NCBI GenBank assembly: GCA_024655945.1 | Contig: JANLFK010000004.1 | Coordinates: 192,370 to 256,369, forward strand | Origin: a candidate division KSB1 bacterium | Lineage (GTDB): Bacteria > Zhuqueibacterota > Zhuqueibacteria > JANLFK01 > Oleimicrobiaceae | DNA: 64,000 nt | Reading direction: 5' to 3' | Shown: positions 36,275 to 50,893 of the stretch, one piece after another | Position numbering within the stretch: position 1 is the stretch's first letter | How the letters are laid out: every line of letters begins with the position of its first letter | Position numbers and translations under genes: made by a program | Notes under the pieces: generated by a model | Told to the model about the DNA's origin: nothing | Databases searched by the model: none | Seen by the model: the letters and a program-made list of their open reading frames with translations, nothing else

Positions 36275-39200
36275 TTGGCGAACGTTGCGCAGGTGACGAG
36301 AAAATCGTTCTCGAAAATCGCATCGGCCATCGAGCTGCCTGATCTCTTAGACGTTCAGCTCAAGTCTTTCGACGAGTTCCTGCAGCCGAATGTGCCTCCT
36401 GACAAGCGGCTGAATCAGGGGCTTCAGGCAGTATTCCAGTCGGTGTTCCCGATCATCGACAGCCGCGAGAACTTTCGGCTGGACTTTGTGGAGTACTACG
36501 TCGAAAGGCCTCGCTACAGCGTCGAGGAGTGCCAGGAACGCGGGGTGACCTATGCGGTGCCCCTGAAGGCAAAGCTCCGTCTGTCCATCAAGGAGGACAG
36601 TGGGGACGATTCCTATGCCGAGACCATCGAGCAGGTGGTCTATCTTGGCAATATCCCCTACATGACGGAGCGCGGCACGTTCATCATCAACGGCGCCGAG
36701 CGGATTGTGGTCAGCCAGCTTCACCGTTCGCCTGGTGTCTTCTTCGATGAGTTGCGCCATCCCAACGGCCAGAAGCTGTTTAGCGCGCGCGTCATCCCTC
36801 TGCGTGGCTCCTGGGTGGAGTTTACCACCGACATCAACGACGTCATGTACGCGTACATCGATCGCCGGAAGAAGTTTCCGGTGACCACTCTGCTGCGCGC
36901 TGTCGGCTATTCCACCGACAGCGAGCTCCTCGGCCTCTTTGACCTGAGCGTGGAGGTGCCGGCCAAGGCGGACAAGCTGCGTCCCTATCTGCACCACATC
37001 GCCTTGGAGGACATAGTCGACGAAGAAAGTGGCGAGCTCTTGTGCGAGCGCGACCAGAGGCTCACGGAAGAGACCATCGAGCAGATCGATCGCTCCAGCG
37101 TCAAGAGGGTGCGCCTGCTGCGGCCAGAAAGCCCTTCGGGCCCAGAGATTATCAGCAATACCCTGCGCAAGGACACGGCCCGGAGCGAGGAAGACGCTCT
37201 GGAGACCATCTACCGCCACCTGCGCGCCGGCGAGCCACCCGATTTAGAAGCGGCCCGTGGCCTGGTGGAGCGCCTCTTCTTCAACCCGAAGCGCTATGAT
37301 CTAGGCAAGATCGGCCGTCACCGTCTGAACAAGAAGCTCGGCTTGGACATCCCCCTGGATGTGACCGTCCTCACCAAGGATGACATCGTGGCCATCATCA
37401 AGTACTTGGTGGACCTGCGGGACGGCAAGCGCGAGGCTGACGACATCGATCATCTGGGCAACCGGCGGGTGCGCACCGTGGGCGAGCAATTGGCCCAGCA
37501 GATGAGTGTCGGCCTGTCGCGGATGGCGCGCACCATCAAGGAGCGCATGAACCTGCGCGAGAGCGAAAACCTCACGCCGCAGGACTTGGTCAACGCGCGC
37601 ACCATTCTGTCGGTGATCAACACTTTCTTCGGCACCAGCCAACTGTCGCAGTTCATGGACCAGACCAACCAGTTGGCCGAGCTGACACACAAGCGTCGCT
37701 TGTCGGCCCTGGGCCCAGGTGGTCTGACCAGAGAGCGCGCGGGTTTTGAGGTACGCGACGTCCACTACACCCACTACGGACGTCTCTGCCCCATCGAAAC
37801 GCCCGAGGGGCCGAACATTGGATTGATCTCCTCGCTGACCACCTACGGGCGCCTCAACGATTTGGGCTTCATCGAGGCGCCGTACCGTAAGGTCGTCAAC
37901 GGGCGGGTGACTGATGAGATCGTCTATCTGACTGCCGACGAGGAAGAGAATCAGATTGTGGCGCAGGCCAATGCGCCGTTGGACAAGGATGGCCGATTTC
38001 TCCAGGAGCGCGTGAAGGCGCGTCTGCGCGGCGACTTTTCGGTGGTGCCGCCGGAACAGGTGAGTTACATGGATGTTTCGCCGACCCAGACGGTGTCGGC
38101 GGCAGCCGCGCTCATCCCCTTCTTGGAGCACGACGACGCCAACCGCGCCCTAATGGGTTCCAACATGCAGCGTCAGGCGGTGCCTCTGCTCCGCCCGGAG
38201 TTGCCCCTCATCGGCACAGGTCTTGAAGGCAAGGTGGCGCGCGACTCGCGGGCGATCATCGTCTCCGACGTGGACGGCGTGGTGGAAGAGGTGGATGCCG
38301 ATCACATCGTAATCCGCGTGGAGCCGGCACACGACCCAGAGAGCGAGCGCGAGGAACTGCTGGACTTTGAGGACCGCACGCGCCGGGTGTACCGTCTGAC
38401 CAAGTTCATGCGCACCAACCAGGACACTTGCATCAACCAACGGCCTTTGGTGACGCAAGGGCAGCGCGTTACCAAGAACCAGGTGCTGGCCGACGGCTTT
38501 GCCACCGATCGCGGCGAACTGGCCCTCGGTCGCAACGTGCTGGTGGCCTTTATGCCGTGGCGTGGCTACAACTTCGAAGACGCCATCATCGTGTCCGAGC
38601 GCATTGTGCGCGAGGACATTTTCACGTCGCTGCACATCGAAGAATTCGACCTCCAGGTGCGCGACACAAAGCGGGGCGAAGAAGAACTGACGCGGGAGAT
38701 TCCCAACGTCAGCGAAGAAGCCACCAAGGACCTGGACGAAAACGGTGTCGTACGCGTCGGCGCCGAAGTGCAGGCGGGTGATATCCTGGTCGGCAAGGTG
38801 ACGCCGAAGGGCGAGACCGACCCGACGCCAGAAGAGAAGCTGCTCAAGGCCATTTTCGGCGAAAAGGCCGGCGATGTCAAGGATGCTTCCCTCAAGGTTC
38901 CGCCCGGCGTGAAAGGGATTGTCATCAATACGCGCCTGTTCACGCGCAAGAAGAAGGATACCAAGAGCAAGAAGCAAGAGAAGAAAATGCTCGATGACCT
39001 GACGCTGTGGCGCCAGGAAGAGGAGCAGAAGGCCAGGCGGCTGCGCGACCAGAAGCTCATTCGGGTGCTGGATGGGAAGACAGCACAGGCCGTGCGCGAT
39101 ATTCAGACCGACAAGGCCTTGGTGAAGGCCAAAACGGCGCTCCGCGCAGAGGGTAACTTGGCCCGACTGGACTTCGACCGGGTCAACTTCCGACTGGAAG

Positions 39201-40147
39201 TGACCGAAGATGCGGAGGCCAACCAGTTAGCGCGCGAGATCATTCGACGATACGAGCAGCGCCTGGCAGCCATTGAGCAGGAGTACGAGCAGAACAAGCT
39301 AAAGCTAACCATGGGCGATGAGTTACCTCCCGGCATTGTGCAGCTTGCCAAAGTCTACGTGGCCAAGAAGCGCAAACTGTCGGTCGGTGACAAGATGGCC
39401 GGACGGCATGGCAACAAAGGCGTGGTTTCCAAGATTGTGCCGGTGGAGGACATGCCGTTCCTGCCGGATGGCACGCCGGTGGACGTGGTGCTTAACCCGC
39501 TGGGCGTACCTTCGCGTATGAACCTTGGCCAGATTATGGAGTGCAACTTGGGCTGGGCGGCTGCTAAGCTGAACCAGTTTTATGCCTCGCCGGTATTCGA
39601 CGGTGCTACCTATGAGGAAGTTGTCGAAGAGCTGAAGAAGGCGGGGCTTCCACCCGCCGGCAAGACGATCCTGTATGATGGGCGTACCGGCGAGCCGTTC
39701 GACCAGCCGGTGACCGTCGGCTATTTGTACTTGATGAAGTTGTCGCACCTGGTGGAAGACAAGATCCACGCCCGTTCCATCGGGCCGTACTCGCTGATCA
39801 CCCAGCAGCCCTTAGGCGGCAAGGCACAGTTCGGTGGGCAGCGGTTCGGCGAAATGGAGGTCTGGGCCCTCGAAGCCTATGGGGCCGCGCACACGCTGCA
39901 GGAGATCCTCACCGTCAAGTCGGACGATGTGCGTGGGCGTTCCAAGGTGTACGAGGCCATTGTCAAGGGCGACAACTTGCCCGAGCCCAGCTTGCCCGAG
40001 TCGTTCAATGTGCTCATTCGCGAGCTGCAAGGTCTTGGGCTCGATGTGGAGCTGATCGATGGCCGGATGCCCCAGTGGTCCGCGCGCCCGCGAAAGGGAC
40101 CACATGGGCTGAGACCTACCGAGGGCAGCTCTGTGATTCACGGTTAG
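36275..40147 (+). CDS. rpoB: DNA-directed RNA polymerase subunit beta
   Basis: About 1290 aa from TTG 36275 (AAAGGAAG upstream), where family similarity begins; the frame stays open to 36233. Diagnostic blocks: the rifampicin region [52 protein letters not shown]-like [17 protein letters not shown] and the C-terminal [26 protein letters not shown] lysine-rich charged helical stretch ([13 protein letters not shown]) lies before [12 protein letters not shown]. The rifampicin cluster looks wild type. Confidence 0.98.
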   Translation: MANVAQVTRKSFSKIASAIELPDLLDVQLKSFDEFLQPNVPPDKRLNQGLQAVFQSVFPIIDSRENFRLDFVEYYVERPRYSVEECQERGVTYAVPLKAKLRLSIKEDSGDDSYAETIEQVVYLGNIPYMTERGTFIINGAERIVVSQLHRSPGVFFDELRHPNGQKLFSARVIPLRGSWVEFTTDINDVMYAYIDRRKKFPVTTLLRAVGYSTDSELLGLFDLSVEVPAKADKLRPYLHHIALEDIVDEESGELLCERDQRLTEETIEQIDRSSVKRVRLLRPESPSGPEIISNTLRKDTARSEEDALETIYRHLRAGEPPDLEAARGLVERLFFNPKRYDLGKIGRHRLNKKLGLDIPLDVTVLTKDDIVAIIKYLVDLRDGKREADDIDHLGNRRVRTVGEQLAQQMSVGLSRMARTIKERMNLRESENLTPQDLVNARTILSVINTFFGTSQLSQFMDQTNQLAELTHKRRLSALGPGGLTRERAGFEVRDVHYTHYGRLCPIETPEGPNIGLISSLTTYGRLNDLGFIEAPYRKVVNGRVTDEIVYLTADEEENQIVAQANAPLDKDGRFLQERVKARLRGDFSVVPPEQVSYMDVSPTQTVSAAAALIPFLEHDDANRALMGSNMQRQAVPLLRPELPLIGTGLEGKVARDSRAIIVSDVDGVVEEVDADHIVIRVEPAHDPESEREELLDFEDRTRRVYRLTKFMRTNQDTCINQRPLVTQGQRVTKNQVLADGFATDRGELALGRNVLVAFMPWRGYNFEDAIIVSERIVREDIFTSLHIEEFDLQVRDTKRGEEELTREIPNVSEEATKDLDENGVVRVGAEVQAGDILVGKVTPKGETDPTPEEKLLKAIFGEKAGDVKDASLKVPPGVKGIVINTRLFTRKKKDTKSKKQEKKMLDDLTLWRQEEEQKARRLRDQKLIRVLDGKTAQAVRDIQTDKALVKAKTALRAEGNLARLDFDRVNFRLEVTEDAEANQLAREIIRRYEQRLAAIEQEYEQNKLKLTMGDELPPGIVQLAKVYVAKKRKLSVGDKMAGRHGNKGVVSKIVPVEDMPFLPDGTPVDVVLNPLGVPSRMNLGQIMECNLGWAAAKLNQFYASPVFDGATYEEVVEELKKAGLPPAGKTILYDGRTGEPFDQPVTVGYLYLMKLSHLVEDKIHARSIGPYSLITQQPLGGKAQFGGQRFGEMEVWALEAYGAAHTLQEILTVKSDDVRGRSKVYEAIVKGDNLPEPSLPESFNVLIRELQGLGLDVELIDGRMPQWSARPRKGPHGLRPTEGSSVIHG

Positions 40148-40170
40148 CGCATCTTGCGGAGGTGTAAAGT

Positions 40171-43100
40171 TTGGTGCTCACGACCAGACAAGATGCAATA
40201 GGCAGGGGGCCAACTACTGCCATCGCCATCGGTCTTGCTTCTCCGGACAAGATCCTGGAACGGTCTTACGGCGAGGTGACCAAGCCGGAGACTATCAACT
40301 ACCGTTCCTTCAAACCGGAGAAAGACGGCCTTTTCTGCGAAAAGATTTTCGGTCCGGTGCGGGATTGGGAGTGTCACTGCGGCAAGTACAAGCGCGTGCG
40401 CTACAAAGGGATCGTCTGCGACCGCTGTGGGGTAGAGGTCACCCAGAAGAGCGTGCGCCGCGAGCGCATGGGGCACATCACCTTGGCCGTGCCGGTGGTG
40501 CACATTTGGTACTGGAAGTCCATCCCCTCGAAGATCGGCTACCTGCTGAACATGAGCAGCAAGGAGCTGGAGAAGATCATCTACTACGAGTCCTATGTGG
40601 TGATCCAACCGGGGCGCAGTGGTCTGAGCGCCAGAGAGCTGATCTCCGAGGAAGAGTACCTGCGCATCATCAACGACTACCCGGAGCTCATCCAGACGGA
40701 AAACGAAGAGGAGCGCTTCGTGGCCAAGATGGGCGGCGAGGCGATCCTGGACTTGCTCAAGCGGGTCGACATCCAAAAGCTCTCCGAGGAGCTGCGCCAG
40801 CAGGCCAAGACCGAGACCTCGGTGCAGCGCCGCATGGAGTGCCTGAAGCGACTCAAGGTCATCGAGGCGTTCCGGCGCAGCGGCCTCAATGGGCGCGAAA
40901 ACAAGCCAGAGTGGATGGTGATGACGGTGATCCCGGTCATCCCGCCGGAACTGCGCCCGTTGGTGCCGTTGGAAGGCGGTCGTTTCGCCACCTCGGACCT
41001 GAACGATCTTTACCGGCGTGTGCTCATTCGCAACAACCGCCTGAAGAAGTTGTTGGAGATCAAGGCGCCTGAGGTCATCCTGCGCAACGAGAAGCGCATG
41101 CTGCAGGAAGCGGTTGACTCGCTCTTTGACAATAGCCGCAAGGCTTCGGCGGTGCGAGGTGACAGCAACCGCGCGCTCAAGTCGCTTTCCGACATGCTGC
41201 GCGGCAAGCAAGGCCGCTTCCGCCAGAATCTGTTGGGCAAGCGCATCGACTACTCGGGCCGCTCCGTCATCGTGGTTGGCCCGGAGCTGAAGCTGCACGA
41301 ATGTGGGCTGCCCAAAGAGATGGCGCTGGAGCTTTTCAAGCCGTTCATCATCCGCAAGCTGATCGAACGTGGGATGGTGAAGACGGTGAAGAGCGCGAAG
41401 AAGGTGGTCGACCGGCGCGGCGCCGAAGTGTGGGCCATCCTGGAGGAGATTATCCAGGATCACCCGGTGATGCTCAACCGCGCCCCCACGTTGCACCGCT
41501 TGGGCATTCAGGCCTTCCAGCCGCTGCTCATCGAGGGCAAGGCCATTCAGATTCACCCCCTGGTCTGCGCGGCCTTCAACGCGGACTTTGACGGGGACCA
41601 GATGGCGGTGCACGTGCCGCTGTCCTTCTACGCGCAGATCGAGGCCAAGCTGTTGATGCTGTCCAGCCACAGCATCTTGTCGCCGGCCAGCGGCCGACCC
41701 TTGGCCATCCCCAGCCAGGACATCGTGCTGGGAATCTACCACCTCACCAAGGTGAAGCGGGGCGACAAGGGCGAGGGGATGCTCTTCTCTTCCCCGGACG
41801 AGGTGATTATCGCCCACAACAATGGTGTGGTGGGTCTGCATGCCCGCATCAAGGTGCGGCTGGATGGGCGTGTCATCGAGACAACTACTGGGCGGGTTAT
41901 TTTCAACCAGTGTGTGCCGCGGGAACTGGGCTTTTACAACGAGCTCCTCACCAAGAAGCGCATCGAGCAGATCGTATACGACTGCTACCGGCGTCTGGGG
42001 AGTGTGCGCACCACAGAGTTCCTGGATCAGTTGAAGGACATCGGCTTCCACTACGCCATGGTCTCCGGCGCGACGGTGGGCCTGACCGACGTGCTCACGC
42101 CGCCTGAGAAGCAGGCCATTCTGCAGAATGCTACGCAGGCGGTGGAAGCAATTCAGAAGCAGTACGAGCGCGGCGTCATCACCGACGGTGAGCGCTACAA
42201 CCGCACCATCGACGTCTGGACGCACGCCACCAACGAAGTGACCGAGAAGATGTTCGAGGGGCTGCGGGACGATAAGGAGGGCTTCAATCCCATCTTTATG
42301 ATGGCCGATTCGGGGGCCCGCGGCTCGCAGGACCAGATCCGCCAACTGGCGGGCATGCGTGGCCTGATGGCTAAGCCCCAGAAGAAGATGATTGGCCAGA
42401 TGGGCGAAATCATCGAAAACCCGATCACGGCCAACTTCCGTGAAGGGCTCTCCGTGCTGGAGTACTTTATCTCCACGCATGGCGCGCGCAAGGGTTTGGC
42501 CGACACAGCCCTCAAGACCGCTGATGCCGGCTACCTGACCAGGAGGCTGGTCGACGTGGCCAACGATGTGGTGGTGACCATGAAGGACTGCGGCACCATC
42601 ATGGGCGTACGCACCGGAGCCCTCAAAGAGGGCGAGGAAGTCATTGAGCCGCTCATCGACCGAATCGTGGGCCGGGTTGCCGCAGAGGACGTCTATCACC
42701 CCGATACCGGCGAGGTGATGGTGCAAGCTGGCCAGCTCATTGACGAGGAGTTGGGCCAGGCCATCGTGGACGCCGGCATTGAGGAGGTGAGCATCCGCTC
42801 GGTGCTCACCTGTGCCGCCCGACGCGGTGTGTGCGCCATGTGCTATGGGCGCAACCTGGCTACTGGCCGCATGGTGCAGGTCGGCGAGGCTGTTGGGGTA
42901 ATGGCTGCGCAGTCCATTGGGGAGCCTGGCACGCAGCTTACCCTGCGTACGTTCCACATCGGTGGCACGGCCTCGCGCATCGCGGCGCAGAGCAGCGTGG
43001 TCACCAAGCGGGGCGGCACACTGCAGTACGAAAATGTCAGAGCCATCCGGCAGGAGGATGGATCGCAAATCTGCATTTCCCGCACTGGGCGGATCAACAT

Positions 43101-44403
43101 TGTTGACGAGAACAATCGCGTGGTGGAAAAGTACACCGTTCCCTATGGTGCCACCATCCTGAAGCAGGAGGGGCAGAGCATCGGCAAGGGCGAGGTGTTC
43201 TTCCAGTGGGATCCCTATAGTGCGAGTATCATTTCCACCCACAGCGGTACGGTGCGGTTCGAGGACATCAAGGAGAATGTCACCTACCGGGAAGAGCTGG
43301 ATGAGACCACGGGGCTGAAACAGAGCGTCATCATCGAGGCGCGCAACCGCAACCTTAACCCGCAGGTCTTGGTGGTCGACGCAAAGGGCAAAGTTCTTGC
43401 TCGCCACCACATGCCGGTGCGGGCGTTCCTCCAGGTGCGTGAGGGCCAGGAGATTAAGGCGGGGCAGGTGATTGCCAAGATCCCCCGCGAAATCGCTAAG
43501 ACGCGGGACATCACGGGCGGACTACCTCGGGTGGCCGAGCTGTTCGAGGCGCGGCGGCCGAAAGACCCAGCAGTGGTCAGCGAGATCGACGGCATCGTCA
43601 GCTTTGGCGAAATCCGCCGCGGCGTGCGCAGGATCGTGGTCACCTCCGAGGACGGTCACGACCAGCGCACCTACACCATCCCCTACGGCAAGCACGTGTT
43701 GGTGCACGACGGGGACCGAGTGCGGGCGGGCGAGAAACTGTCTGAAGGAGCTGTGGCACCCCACGACATCCTGGCGATCATGGGCGCCAACAAGGTGCAG
43801 GAGTATCTGCTGAATGAGATCCAGGAGGTCTATCGCCTGCAGGGCGTGCGCATCAACGATAAGCACATCGAGATCATCGTACGGCAGATGCTGCAGAAGG
43901 TGCGCATCGAGGACCCCGGTGACACCGACTACCTGGAGGGTGAGCAGGTCGATCGTCTCTCTTTCATGGAAGAGAACGATCGCATGAAGGAGCAGATGGT
44001 CATCACCGCGCCAGGCGACTCGACCTGGCGAGTGGGGCAGAGGGTGAATGCTGCCGAGTTCAAGGAGGTGTGTGCAACGCTGGAGAAGGACGGAAAGCAG
44101 GTCCCTGAGGCCCGTCCGGCCAAGCCTGCCACCTTCGAGCCGCTCCTGCTCGGCATCACCAAGGCGTCGCTGTCCACCGACAGCTTCATTTCGGCCGCTT
44201 CGTTCCAGGAGACCACGCGGGTGCTGGCCGATGCCTCGGTGGAGGGAAAGATCGACCGCTTGCTTGGTCTGAAGGAAAACGTGGTGATGGGCAACCTCAT
44301 CCCCGCAGGAACAGGCCTGGCCAAGTACCGCGACATTCGCGTGTTCGCACCCAGCCAGGAAGAGGCTGAGCAGGTCACGAACGAAGTGGCTGCGTCTGAG
44401 TAA
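40171..44403 (+). CDS. rpoC: DNA-directed RNA polymerase subunit beta'
   Basis: 1410 aa from TTG 40171 (GGAGGT upstream; GTG 40174 also possible). The N-terminal zinc finger is [20 protein letters not shown]. The catalytic Mg site is [16 protein letters not shown]. The bridge helix and trigger loop are present ([37 protein letters not shown]). A second Cys cluster is [13 protein letters not shown]. It is full length and co-transcribed with rpoB. Confidence 0.98.
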   Translation: MVLTTRQDAIGRGPTTAIAIGLASPDKILERSYGEVTKPETINYRSFKPEKDGLFCEKIFGPVRDWECHCGKYKRVRYKGIVCDRCGVEVTQKSVRRERMGHITLAVPVVHIWYWKSIPSKIGYLLNMSSKELEKIIYYESYVVIQPGRSGLSARELISEEEYLRIINDYPELIQTENEEERFVAKMGGEAILDLLKRVDIQKLSEELRQQAKTETSVQRRMECLKRLKVIEAFRRSGLNGRENKPEWMVMTVIPVIPPELRPLVPLEGGRFATSDLNDLYRRVLIRNNRLKKLLEIKAPEVILRNEKRMLQEAVDSLFDNSRKASAVRGDSNRALKSLSDMLRGKQGRFRQNLLGKRIDYSGRSVIVVGPELKLHECGLPKEMALELFKPFIIRKLIERGMVKTVKSAKKVVDRRGAEVWAILEEIIQDHPVMLNRAPTLHRLGIQAFQPLLIEGKAIQIHPLVCAAFNADFDGDQMAVHVPLSFYAQIEAKLLMLSSHSILSPASGRPLAIPSQDIVLGIYHLTKVKRGDKGEGMLFSSPDEVIIAHNNGVVGLHARIKVRLDGRVIETTTGRVIFNQCVPRELGFYNELLTKKRIEQIVYDCYRRLGSVRTTEFLDQLKDIGFHYAMVSGATVGLTDVLTPPEKQAILQNATQAVEAIQKQYERGVITDGERYNRTIDVWTHATNEVTEKMFEGLRDDKEGFNPIFMMADSGARGSQDQIRQLAGMRGLMAKPQKKMIGQMGEIIENPITANFREGLSVLEYFISTHGARKGLADTALKTADAGYLTRRLVDVANDVVVTMKDCGTIMGVRTGALKEGEEVIEPLIDRIVGRVAAEDVYHPDTGEVMVQAGQLIDEELGQAIVDAGIEEVSIRSVLTCAARRGVCAMCYGRNLATGRMVQVGEAVGVMAAQSIGEPGTQLTLRTFHIGGTASRIAAQSSVVTKRGGTLQYENVRAIRQEDGSQICISRTGRINIVDENNRVVEKYTVPYGATILKQEGQSIGKGEVFFQWDPYSASIISTHSGTVRFEDIKENVTYREELDETTGLKQSVIIEARNRNLNPQVLVVDAKGKVLARHHMPVRAFLQVREGQEIKAGQVIAKIPREIAKTRDITGGLPRVAELFEARRPKDPAVVSEIDGIVSFGEIRRGVRRIVVTSEDGHDQRTYTIPYGKHVLVHDGDRVRAGEKLSEGAVAPHDILAIMGANKVQEYLLNEIQEVYRLQGVRINDKHIEIIVRQMLQKVRIEDPGDTDYLEGEQVDRLSFMEENDRMKEQMVITAPGDSTWRVGQRVNAAEFKEVCATLEKDGKQVPEARPAKPATFEPLLLGITKASLSTDSFISAASFQETTRVLADASVEGKIDRLLGLKENVVMGNLIPAGTGLAKYRDIRVFAPSQEEAEQVTNEVAASE

Positions 44404-44439
44404 CAGATGAGCAACGCCCGTTGTCGAGCGAAAAAGTAG

Positions 44440-44468
44440 TTGGATTTCGTAGGCTGTTTGCTTATATT
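44440..44468 (+). promoter_or_regulatory. Promoter of the str operon (rpsL-rpsG-fusA-tuf)
   Basis: TTGGAT (44440-44445), a 17-nt spacer and TATATT (44463-44468, continuing TATATTTG), 25 bp before rpsL. It is the best sigma70-type match in the window. Confidence 0.7.
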
Positions 44469-44493
44469 TGGCGTTCGCAGAAGAGGAGGAAGC

Positions 44494-44868
44494 TTGCCGA
44501 CGATTAATCAGCTTGTGCGCCATGGCAGGGCGCGCGTACTGGCCAAGAGCAAGGCGCCAGCACTGACGGGGTCGCCGCAGCGGCGTGGCGTGTGCACTCG
44601 GGTGTACACCACTGCGCCCAAGAAGCCTAACTCTGCGCTGCGCAAAGTGGCCCGTGTGCGCCTGACCAACGGCTACGAAGTGACGGCCTATATCCCAGGC
44701 GAGGGCCACAATTTGCAAGAGCACTCCATCGTGCTCGTCAGAGGTGGCCGAGTGAAGGACCTCCCTGGTGTGCGCTACCATATCATCCGGGGAACGCTGG
44801 ACACCGCAGGCGTCAACGACCGTACCCAGGGGCGCTCCAAGTACGGGACGAAGAGGCCCAAGAAGTAA
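44494..44868 (+). CDS. rpsL: 30S ribosomal protein S12
   Basis: 124 aa from TTG 44494 after [48 protein letters not shown] and the decoding-centre loop [11 protein letters not shown] are standard, with Lys at the usual streptomycin positions (PKKPNS, and [12 protein letters not shown]). Confidence 0.98.
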   Translation: MPTINQLVRHGRARVLAKSKAPALTGSPQRRGVCTRVYTTAPKKPNSALRKVARVRLTNGYEVTAYIPGEGHNLQEHSIVLVRGGRVKDLPGVRYHIIRGTLDTAGVNDRTQGRSKYGTKRPKK

Positions 44869-44906
44869 CAGGCAAGCGAGACGAATTGTTCATACTCTGA
44901 GAGTGA

Positions 44907-45380
<474 letters not shown>

Positions 45381-45572
45381 TTTCGTGCCGGGCTTGGCCT
45401 GGCGAGGTAACAACAACAAGCGCTCCCCTTAGCCAGGGAGTGCACAACCATGTGACAATCTCGAGCAGGACGCAGGAGCTAAAGGAAACCACTGCAGTTT
45501 TGGCGTGCCGTCGTCCTCCGAGCTTAGGTGAGAGACCAGAACGGGTCTTTCCAGATTTGGCGGACTTTTTTA

Positions 45573-47666
45573 ATGTCAACACGATACCCAATCGAAAAAA
45601 TTCGCAACATCGGCATCATGGCGCACATCGATGCCGGCAAGACCACGACCACCGAGCGCATCCTGTTCTACACGGGCAAGGTGCACCGCATCGGCGAGGT
45701 GGATGATGGTGCTGCCACCATGGATTGGATGGAGCAGGAAAAGGAGCGAGGCATCACCATCACTGCCGCCTCCATCAGCTGCGAGTGGGACGGTCACCGC
45801 ATCAACATCATCGACACGCCGGGGCATGTGGATTTCACCGTGGAAGTGGAACGCTCCCTGCGCGTGCTGGACGGCGCCGTTGCCTTGTTCTGCGCAGTTG
45901 GTGGCGTGGAGCCGCAGTCGGAAACCGTGTGGCGACAGGCGGACAAGTATCGCATCCCGCGCATCGCCTTTGTCAACAAGATGGATCGCATTGGCGCGGA
46001 CTTTTTCAACACCGTGCGCATGATCCGCGAGCGGCTGGGCGCCAACCCCATCCCCGTGCAAATTCCCATGGGGCAGGGCGATATGTTCACCGGCCTCATC
46101 GACCTCATTCGCATGAAGGCCGTCACCCACAGGGAAGATACGCTTGGCAGCCAGTGGGAGGAGTTTGATATCCCCAAGGACCTATTGGGGCTCGCCAACG
46201 AGTACCGCACCAAGCTCTTGGAAGCCATTTCGGACTATGACGACACCCTCTTGGAGAAATACTTAGAGGGCAAAGAGATTGGGGAAGAGGAAATCATCAG
46301 CGTGGTGCGCAGGGCGACGCTGGATGTGAGCATCGTGCCGGTGCTTTGCGGTTCAGCTGCGCGGAACAAGGGTATCCAGCGCCTGTTGGATGCGGTGGTG
46401 CGCTATCTGCCTTCGCCGATGGATTTGCCGCCGGTGCAGGGCGAAAACCCCTACATCGGCAAGATGGAGACGCGGCGCCCTTCGGAGGATGAGCCTTTCG
46501 CGGCCTTGGCCTTCAAGGTGATGTCCGATCCGTACGTGGGCCGTCTGACCTACTTCCGCGTCTATTCGGGGAAGATCCAGACGGGTGCGACGGTGCTCAA
46601 CGCCAATCTTGGCAAGCGCGAGCGCTTGTCGCGCATTCTGCAGATGGCCGCCAACAAGCGCGAGGACCTGGAAGAGATTACCTGTGGCAACATTGCTGCC
46701 GCCGTGGGTTTGCGGCTCACTCAGACAGGTGACACGCTGTGCGACCCCAAGAAGCCCATTGTGCTGGAGGCGATGCGCTTCCCAGAACCGGTGATCAGCA
46801 TCGCCATTGAGCCGAAGACCAAGGCCGATCAAGAACGCTTGTCCCTTTCCTTGGCGCGCCTGGCCGATGAGGACCCGACCTTTCAGGTGAAGGTGAACCA
46901 GGAGACGGGGCAGACCCTCATCTCCGGTATGGGCGAGCTTCACCTGGAGATCCTGACCGACCGCCTGCTGCGCGAGTTTAAGGTGGGGGCCAAGATCGGC
47001 AAGCCGCAGGTCAGCTACCGCGAGACGATCCGGCGCAAGGTGACTAGCGAGGGCAAGTTCATCAAGCAGAGCGGTGGACGGGGGCAGTACGGACACGTCG
47101 TGTTGGAGCTGGAGCCGAACGAGCCGGGCAAAGGGTTCGAATTCGAGAGCAAGATCATCGGCGGCGTCATTCCCAAGCAGTTCATCAAGCCGATCGCCGA
47201 TGGGGTGAAAGAAGCGATGGGCGAAGGCGTGCTGACAGGCAGCCCCATGGTCGATATCAAGGTGGCCCTTATCGATGGCTCATATCACGAGGTGGACTCG
47301 TCGGATATTGCCTTCAAGATCGCGGCCTCGATGGCGTTCCGTGATGGAGCACGACGTGCCGACCCCATGCTCTTGGAGCCGTTGATGAAGCTGGAAGTGG
47401 TGGTACCGGAGGAGTACCTGGGCGACGTGGTGGGCGACCTGCGTATGCGGCGCGCCAAAATAAAGGCCATGGCGCCCCGCGCCGACGGCCAGGTCATCGA
47501 TGCAGAGATACCGGTGAGCGAAACCTTCGGCTACGCAACGCAGCTACGCTCCATGACCCAGGGCCGGGCAATCTTTACGTTGCAATTCCTGCGCTATGCC
47601 CCGGCCCCCGACGAGGTAGCCGAAAAGCTGTTGGGCGAACATCGCCCCTATGCGATGGCCCGGTGA
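45573..47666 (+). CDS. fusA: Elongation factor G
   Basis: 697 aa from ATG 45573 ([20 protein letters not shown]); a longer frame back to 45528 is rejected. G motifs [23 protein letters not shown] and NKMD. Domains II-V follow, with [10 protein letters not shown] and the domain IV segment [11 protein letters not shown]. It catalyses translocation. Its codon usage is typical of the neighbourhood, unlike the adjoining tuf. Confidence 0.98.
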   Translation: MSTRYPIEKIRNIGIMAHIDAGKTTTTERILFYTGKVHRIGEVDDGAATMDWMEQEKERGITITAASISCEWDGHRINIIDTPGHVDFTVEVERSLRVLDGAVALFCAVGGVEPQSETVWRQADKYRIPRIAFVNKMDRIGADFFNTVRMIRERLGANPIPVQIPMGQGDMFTGLIDLIRMKAVTHREDTLGSQWEEFDIPKDLLGLANEYRTKLLEAISDYDDTLLEKYLEGKEIGEEEIISVVRRATLDVSIVPVLCGSAARNKGIQRLLDAVVRYLPSPMDLPPVQGENPYIGKMETRRPSEDEPFAALAFKVMSDPYVGRLTYFRVYSGKIQTGATVLNANLGKRERLSRILQMAANKREDLEEITCGNIAAAVGLRLTQTGDTLCDPKKPIVLEAMRFPEPVISIAIEPKTKADQERLSLSLARLADEDPTFQVKVNQETGQTLISGMGELHLEILTDRLLREFKVGAKIGKPQVSYRETIRRKVTSEGKFIKQSGGRGQYGHVVLELEPNEPGKGFEFESKIIGGVIPKQFIKPIADGVKEAMGEGVLTGSPMVDIKVALIDGSYHEVDSSDIAFKIAASMAFRDGARRADPMLLEPLMKLEVVVPEEYLGDVVGDLRMRRAKIKAMAPRADGQVIDAEIPVSETFGYATQLRSMTQGRAIFTLQFLRYAPAPDEVAEKLLGEHRPYAMAR

Positions 47667-47698
47667 GCGGCCGACGTGGCAACTTGAAAGAGCAATCA

Positions 47699-48903
<1,205 letters not shown>

Positions 48904-48950
48904 AGCCGCCTCCCTGAGGCAAACACAGCACGCAGACTGCTGGAGAGTGC

Positions 48951-49259
48951 ATGGCTGGGCAGACCATCAGAATCAAACTGAGAGCGTACGACCACTGGCT
49001 CCTGGACAAGTCCACGGAGAAGATCATCCAGACGGCCAGGAATACGGGCGCCGAGATATCCGGCCCCATCCCCTTGCCGACGCGCAGGACGGTGTACACG
49101 GTCTTGCGTTCGCCGCACGTCGACAAAAAGTCGCGGGAGCAATTCGAGACGCGCGTCCACAAGCGCCTCATCGACATCCACAACTCGACACCAAAGACGG
49201 TGGATGCGCTCATGAAGCTAGAGCTGCCCGCGGGCGTGGACGTGGAGATCAAGGGGTGA
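48951..49259 (+). CDS. rpsJ: 30S ribosomal protein S10
   Basis: 102 aa. [40 protein letters not shown] and [11 protein letters not shown] are standard. S10 is also NusE in antitermination. It opens the S10 operon 47 bp after tuf. Confidence 0.98.
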   Translation: MAGQTIRIKLRAYDHWLLDKSTEKIIQTARNTGAEISGPIPLPTRRTVYTVLRSPHVDKKSREQFETRVHKRLIDIHNSTPKTVDALMKLELPAGVDVEIKG

Positions 49260-49302
49260 GGAGCCCCGCTACCAAACTGAATGGGCAACAGACGAGAGAG
49301 CT

Positions 49303-49926
49303 ATGTTGGGATTGATCGGTAAGAAGGCGGGCATGACGCGGCTCTTCGACGCGTCGGGCAAGCTGGTGCCGGTGACGGTAATCGAAGCCGGGCCCTGCTA
49401 CGTCGCGCAGATAAAGACCGCAGAAAAAGATGGCTACAACGCCGTGCAACTGGCCTTTGGCGAGCGACGTGCCAAGTTAGCCAATAAGCCCCTGCTGGGT
49501 CACTGCGAGAAGGCCAACATCAAGCCGCCGCGCGTGCTGCGCGAGTTCCGCGACTTTGCCCTGGCAGAGAGCGTGAAGCCGGGAGACGTGCTCAAGGCGG
49601 ATCTGTTTAGCGAAGGCGATGTGGTTTCCGTTACGGGTGTGTCCAAAGGGCGCGGGTTCGCCGGCGTGGTCAAACGGCACCACTTCGGTGGCGGCCCCAA
49701 GAGCCACGGCCAGAGCGACCGTCATCGCGCCCCGGGTTCCATCGGCTCGTCGTCGTTTCCGTCCCGCTCTTTCAAGGGACTGCGCATGGCGGGGAGAATG
49801 GGTGGCGACAGGCTGACTGTCCGCAACCTGCAGGTGGTCAAGGTGGACGCGGAGAAGAACCTGATTGCAGTGAAGGGCGCCGTGCCTGGTGCGCCGAATG
49901 GCATCGTGATCATTAAGAAAAAGTAG
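49303..49926 (+). CDS. rplC: 50S ribosomal protein L3
   Basis: 207 aa. MLGLIGKKAGMTRLFD and the peptidyl-transferase-centre loop HHFGGGPKSHGQSDRHRAPGS identify L3. Confidence 0.98.
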   Translation: MLGLIGKKAGMTRLFDASGKLVPVTVIEAGPCYVAQIKTAEKDGYNAVQLAFGERRAKLANKPLLGHCEKANIKPPRVLREFRDFALAESVKPGDVLKADLFSEGDVVSVTGVSKGRGFAGVVKRHHFGGGPKSHGQSDRHRAPGSIGSSSFPSRSFKGLRMAGRMGGDRLTVRNLQVVKVDAEKNLIAVKGAVPGAPNGIVIIKKK

Positions 49927-49934
49927 ATAGCGCC

Positions 49935-50561
49935 ATGAAACTTGCGTTACACAAGACCGATGGGAGCACCGCCGCCGAGCTTGAGGTGCCCGACGAGATC
50001 TTCGCAGCGGAACCGAACCAGGGAGTGATCCACCAAGCAGTGGTAGCCGAGTTGGCCAACCGCCGGCAAGGGACCGCCTCCACGCGCACGCGCTCCATGG
50101 TGCGCGGTGGTGGGCGCAAACCCTGGCGCCAAAAAGGGCGGGGCACGGCCCGCGCCGGCACGATTCGCTCCCCTCTTTGGGTTGGTGGCGGCCGCGTGTT
50201 TGGTCCCCACCCGCGGGACTATCACCAGAAGCTGTCGAAGAGGATGAAGCGCCTGGCGCGTATATCGGCCCTCTCGGCTAAGGCGAAGGCCCAGGAAGTC
50301 CTGGTGGTCGAGGACTTTTCTGTGGAAAGCGGCAAGACGCGCGACATGCTCGGCATCCTCAAGGGGATTGGCGTGGCCGATAAGAAGACGCTGCTTCTTA
50401 TCCCCACCGCCGATGAGATGCTGCTGCGGGCGGGACGCAACCTGCCCAACTTGGAGATCCGCCAGGCCAGTGCGGTATCGACCTGCGACATTCTCAATTG
50501 CCAGATGTTGGTCATCCAGAAGAGCGCCTTGGACGAAATGCAGAAGGTGTTGGTGTCATGA
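49935..50561 (+). CDS. rplD: 50S ribosomal protein L4
   Basis: 208 aa. The exit-tunnel loop is RTRSMVRGGGRKPWRQKGRG. It overlaps rplW by 4 bp (ATGA). No E. coli-style L4 leader is evident before rpsJ. Confidence 0.98.
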   Translation: MKLALHKTDGSTAAELEVPDEIFAAEPNQGVIHQAVVAELANRRQGTASTRTRSMVRGGGRKPWRQKGRGTARAGTIRSPLWVGGGRVFGPHPRDYHQKLSKRMKRLARISALSAKAKAQEVLVVEDFSVESGKTRDMLGILKGIGVADKKTLLLIPTADEMLLRAGRNLPNLEIRQASAVSTCDILNCQMLVIQKSALDEMQKVLVS

Positions 50562-50860
50562 GAAAGCCGCACACTATCTTGCGCCGGCCCATAGTCACCG
50601 AGAAGATGCTCAAGCTGCAGGAGACGCACCGGCAGTATGCCTTCGAGGTCGACGCCGAGGCCACCAAGATTGCCGTCAAGGAGGCGGTGGAGAAAAGGTT
50701 CGACGTCACCGTGGAAGGCGTGCGCATCATGAACGTGAAGGGCAAGACCAAGCGCATGAACACCAGGCGTGGCCTCACCCGTGGGCGGCGCGCCAACTGG
50801 CGTAAGGCCATTGTCACCCTGCGCGAGGGCGACACCATCGACCTGTTCGGTACGCGGTAG
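50558..50860 (+). CDS. rplW: 50S ribosomal protein L23
   Basis: 100 aa from ATG 50558, overlapping rplD. ILRRPIVTEKMLKLQE and YAFEVDAEATKIAVKEAVEK are family blocks. It sits at the tunnel exit and docks SRP and trigger factor. Confidence 0.98.
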   Translation: MRKPHTILRRPIVTEKMLKLQETHRQYAFEVDAEATKIAVKEAVEKRFDVTVEGVRIMNVKGKTKRMNTRRGLTRGRRANWRKAIVTLREGDTIDLFGTR

Positions 50861-50893
50861 CAGATGAGAAGCTTAAGATAGAAAGAGACCCTG

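Noticed and set aside
45381-45572. Regulatory RNA between rpsG and fusA
   Set aside because: Only short inverted repeats (CTCCC/GGGAG, AGACC/GGTCT) are visible, too weak to call.
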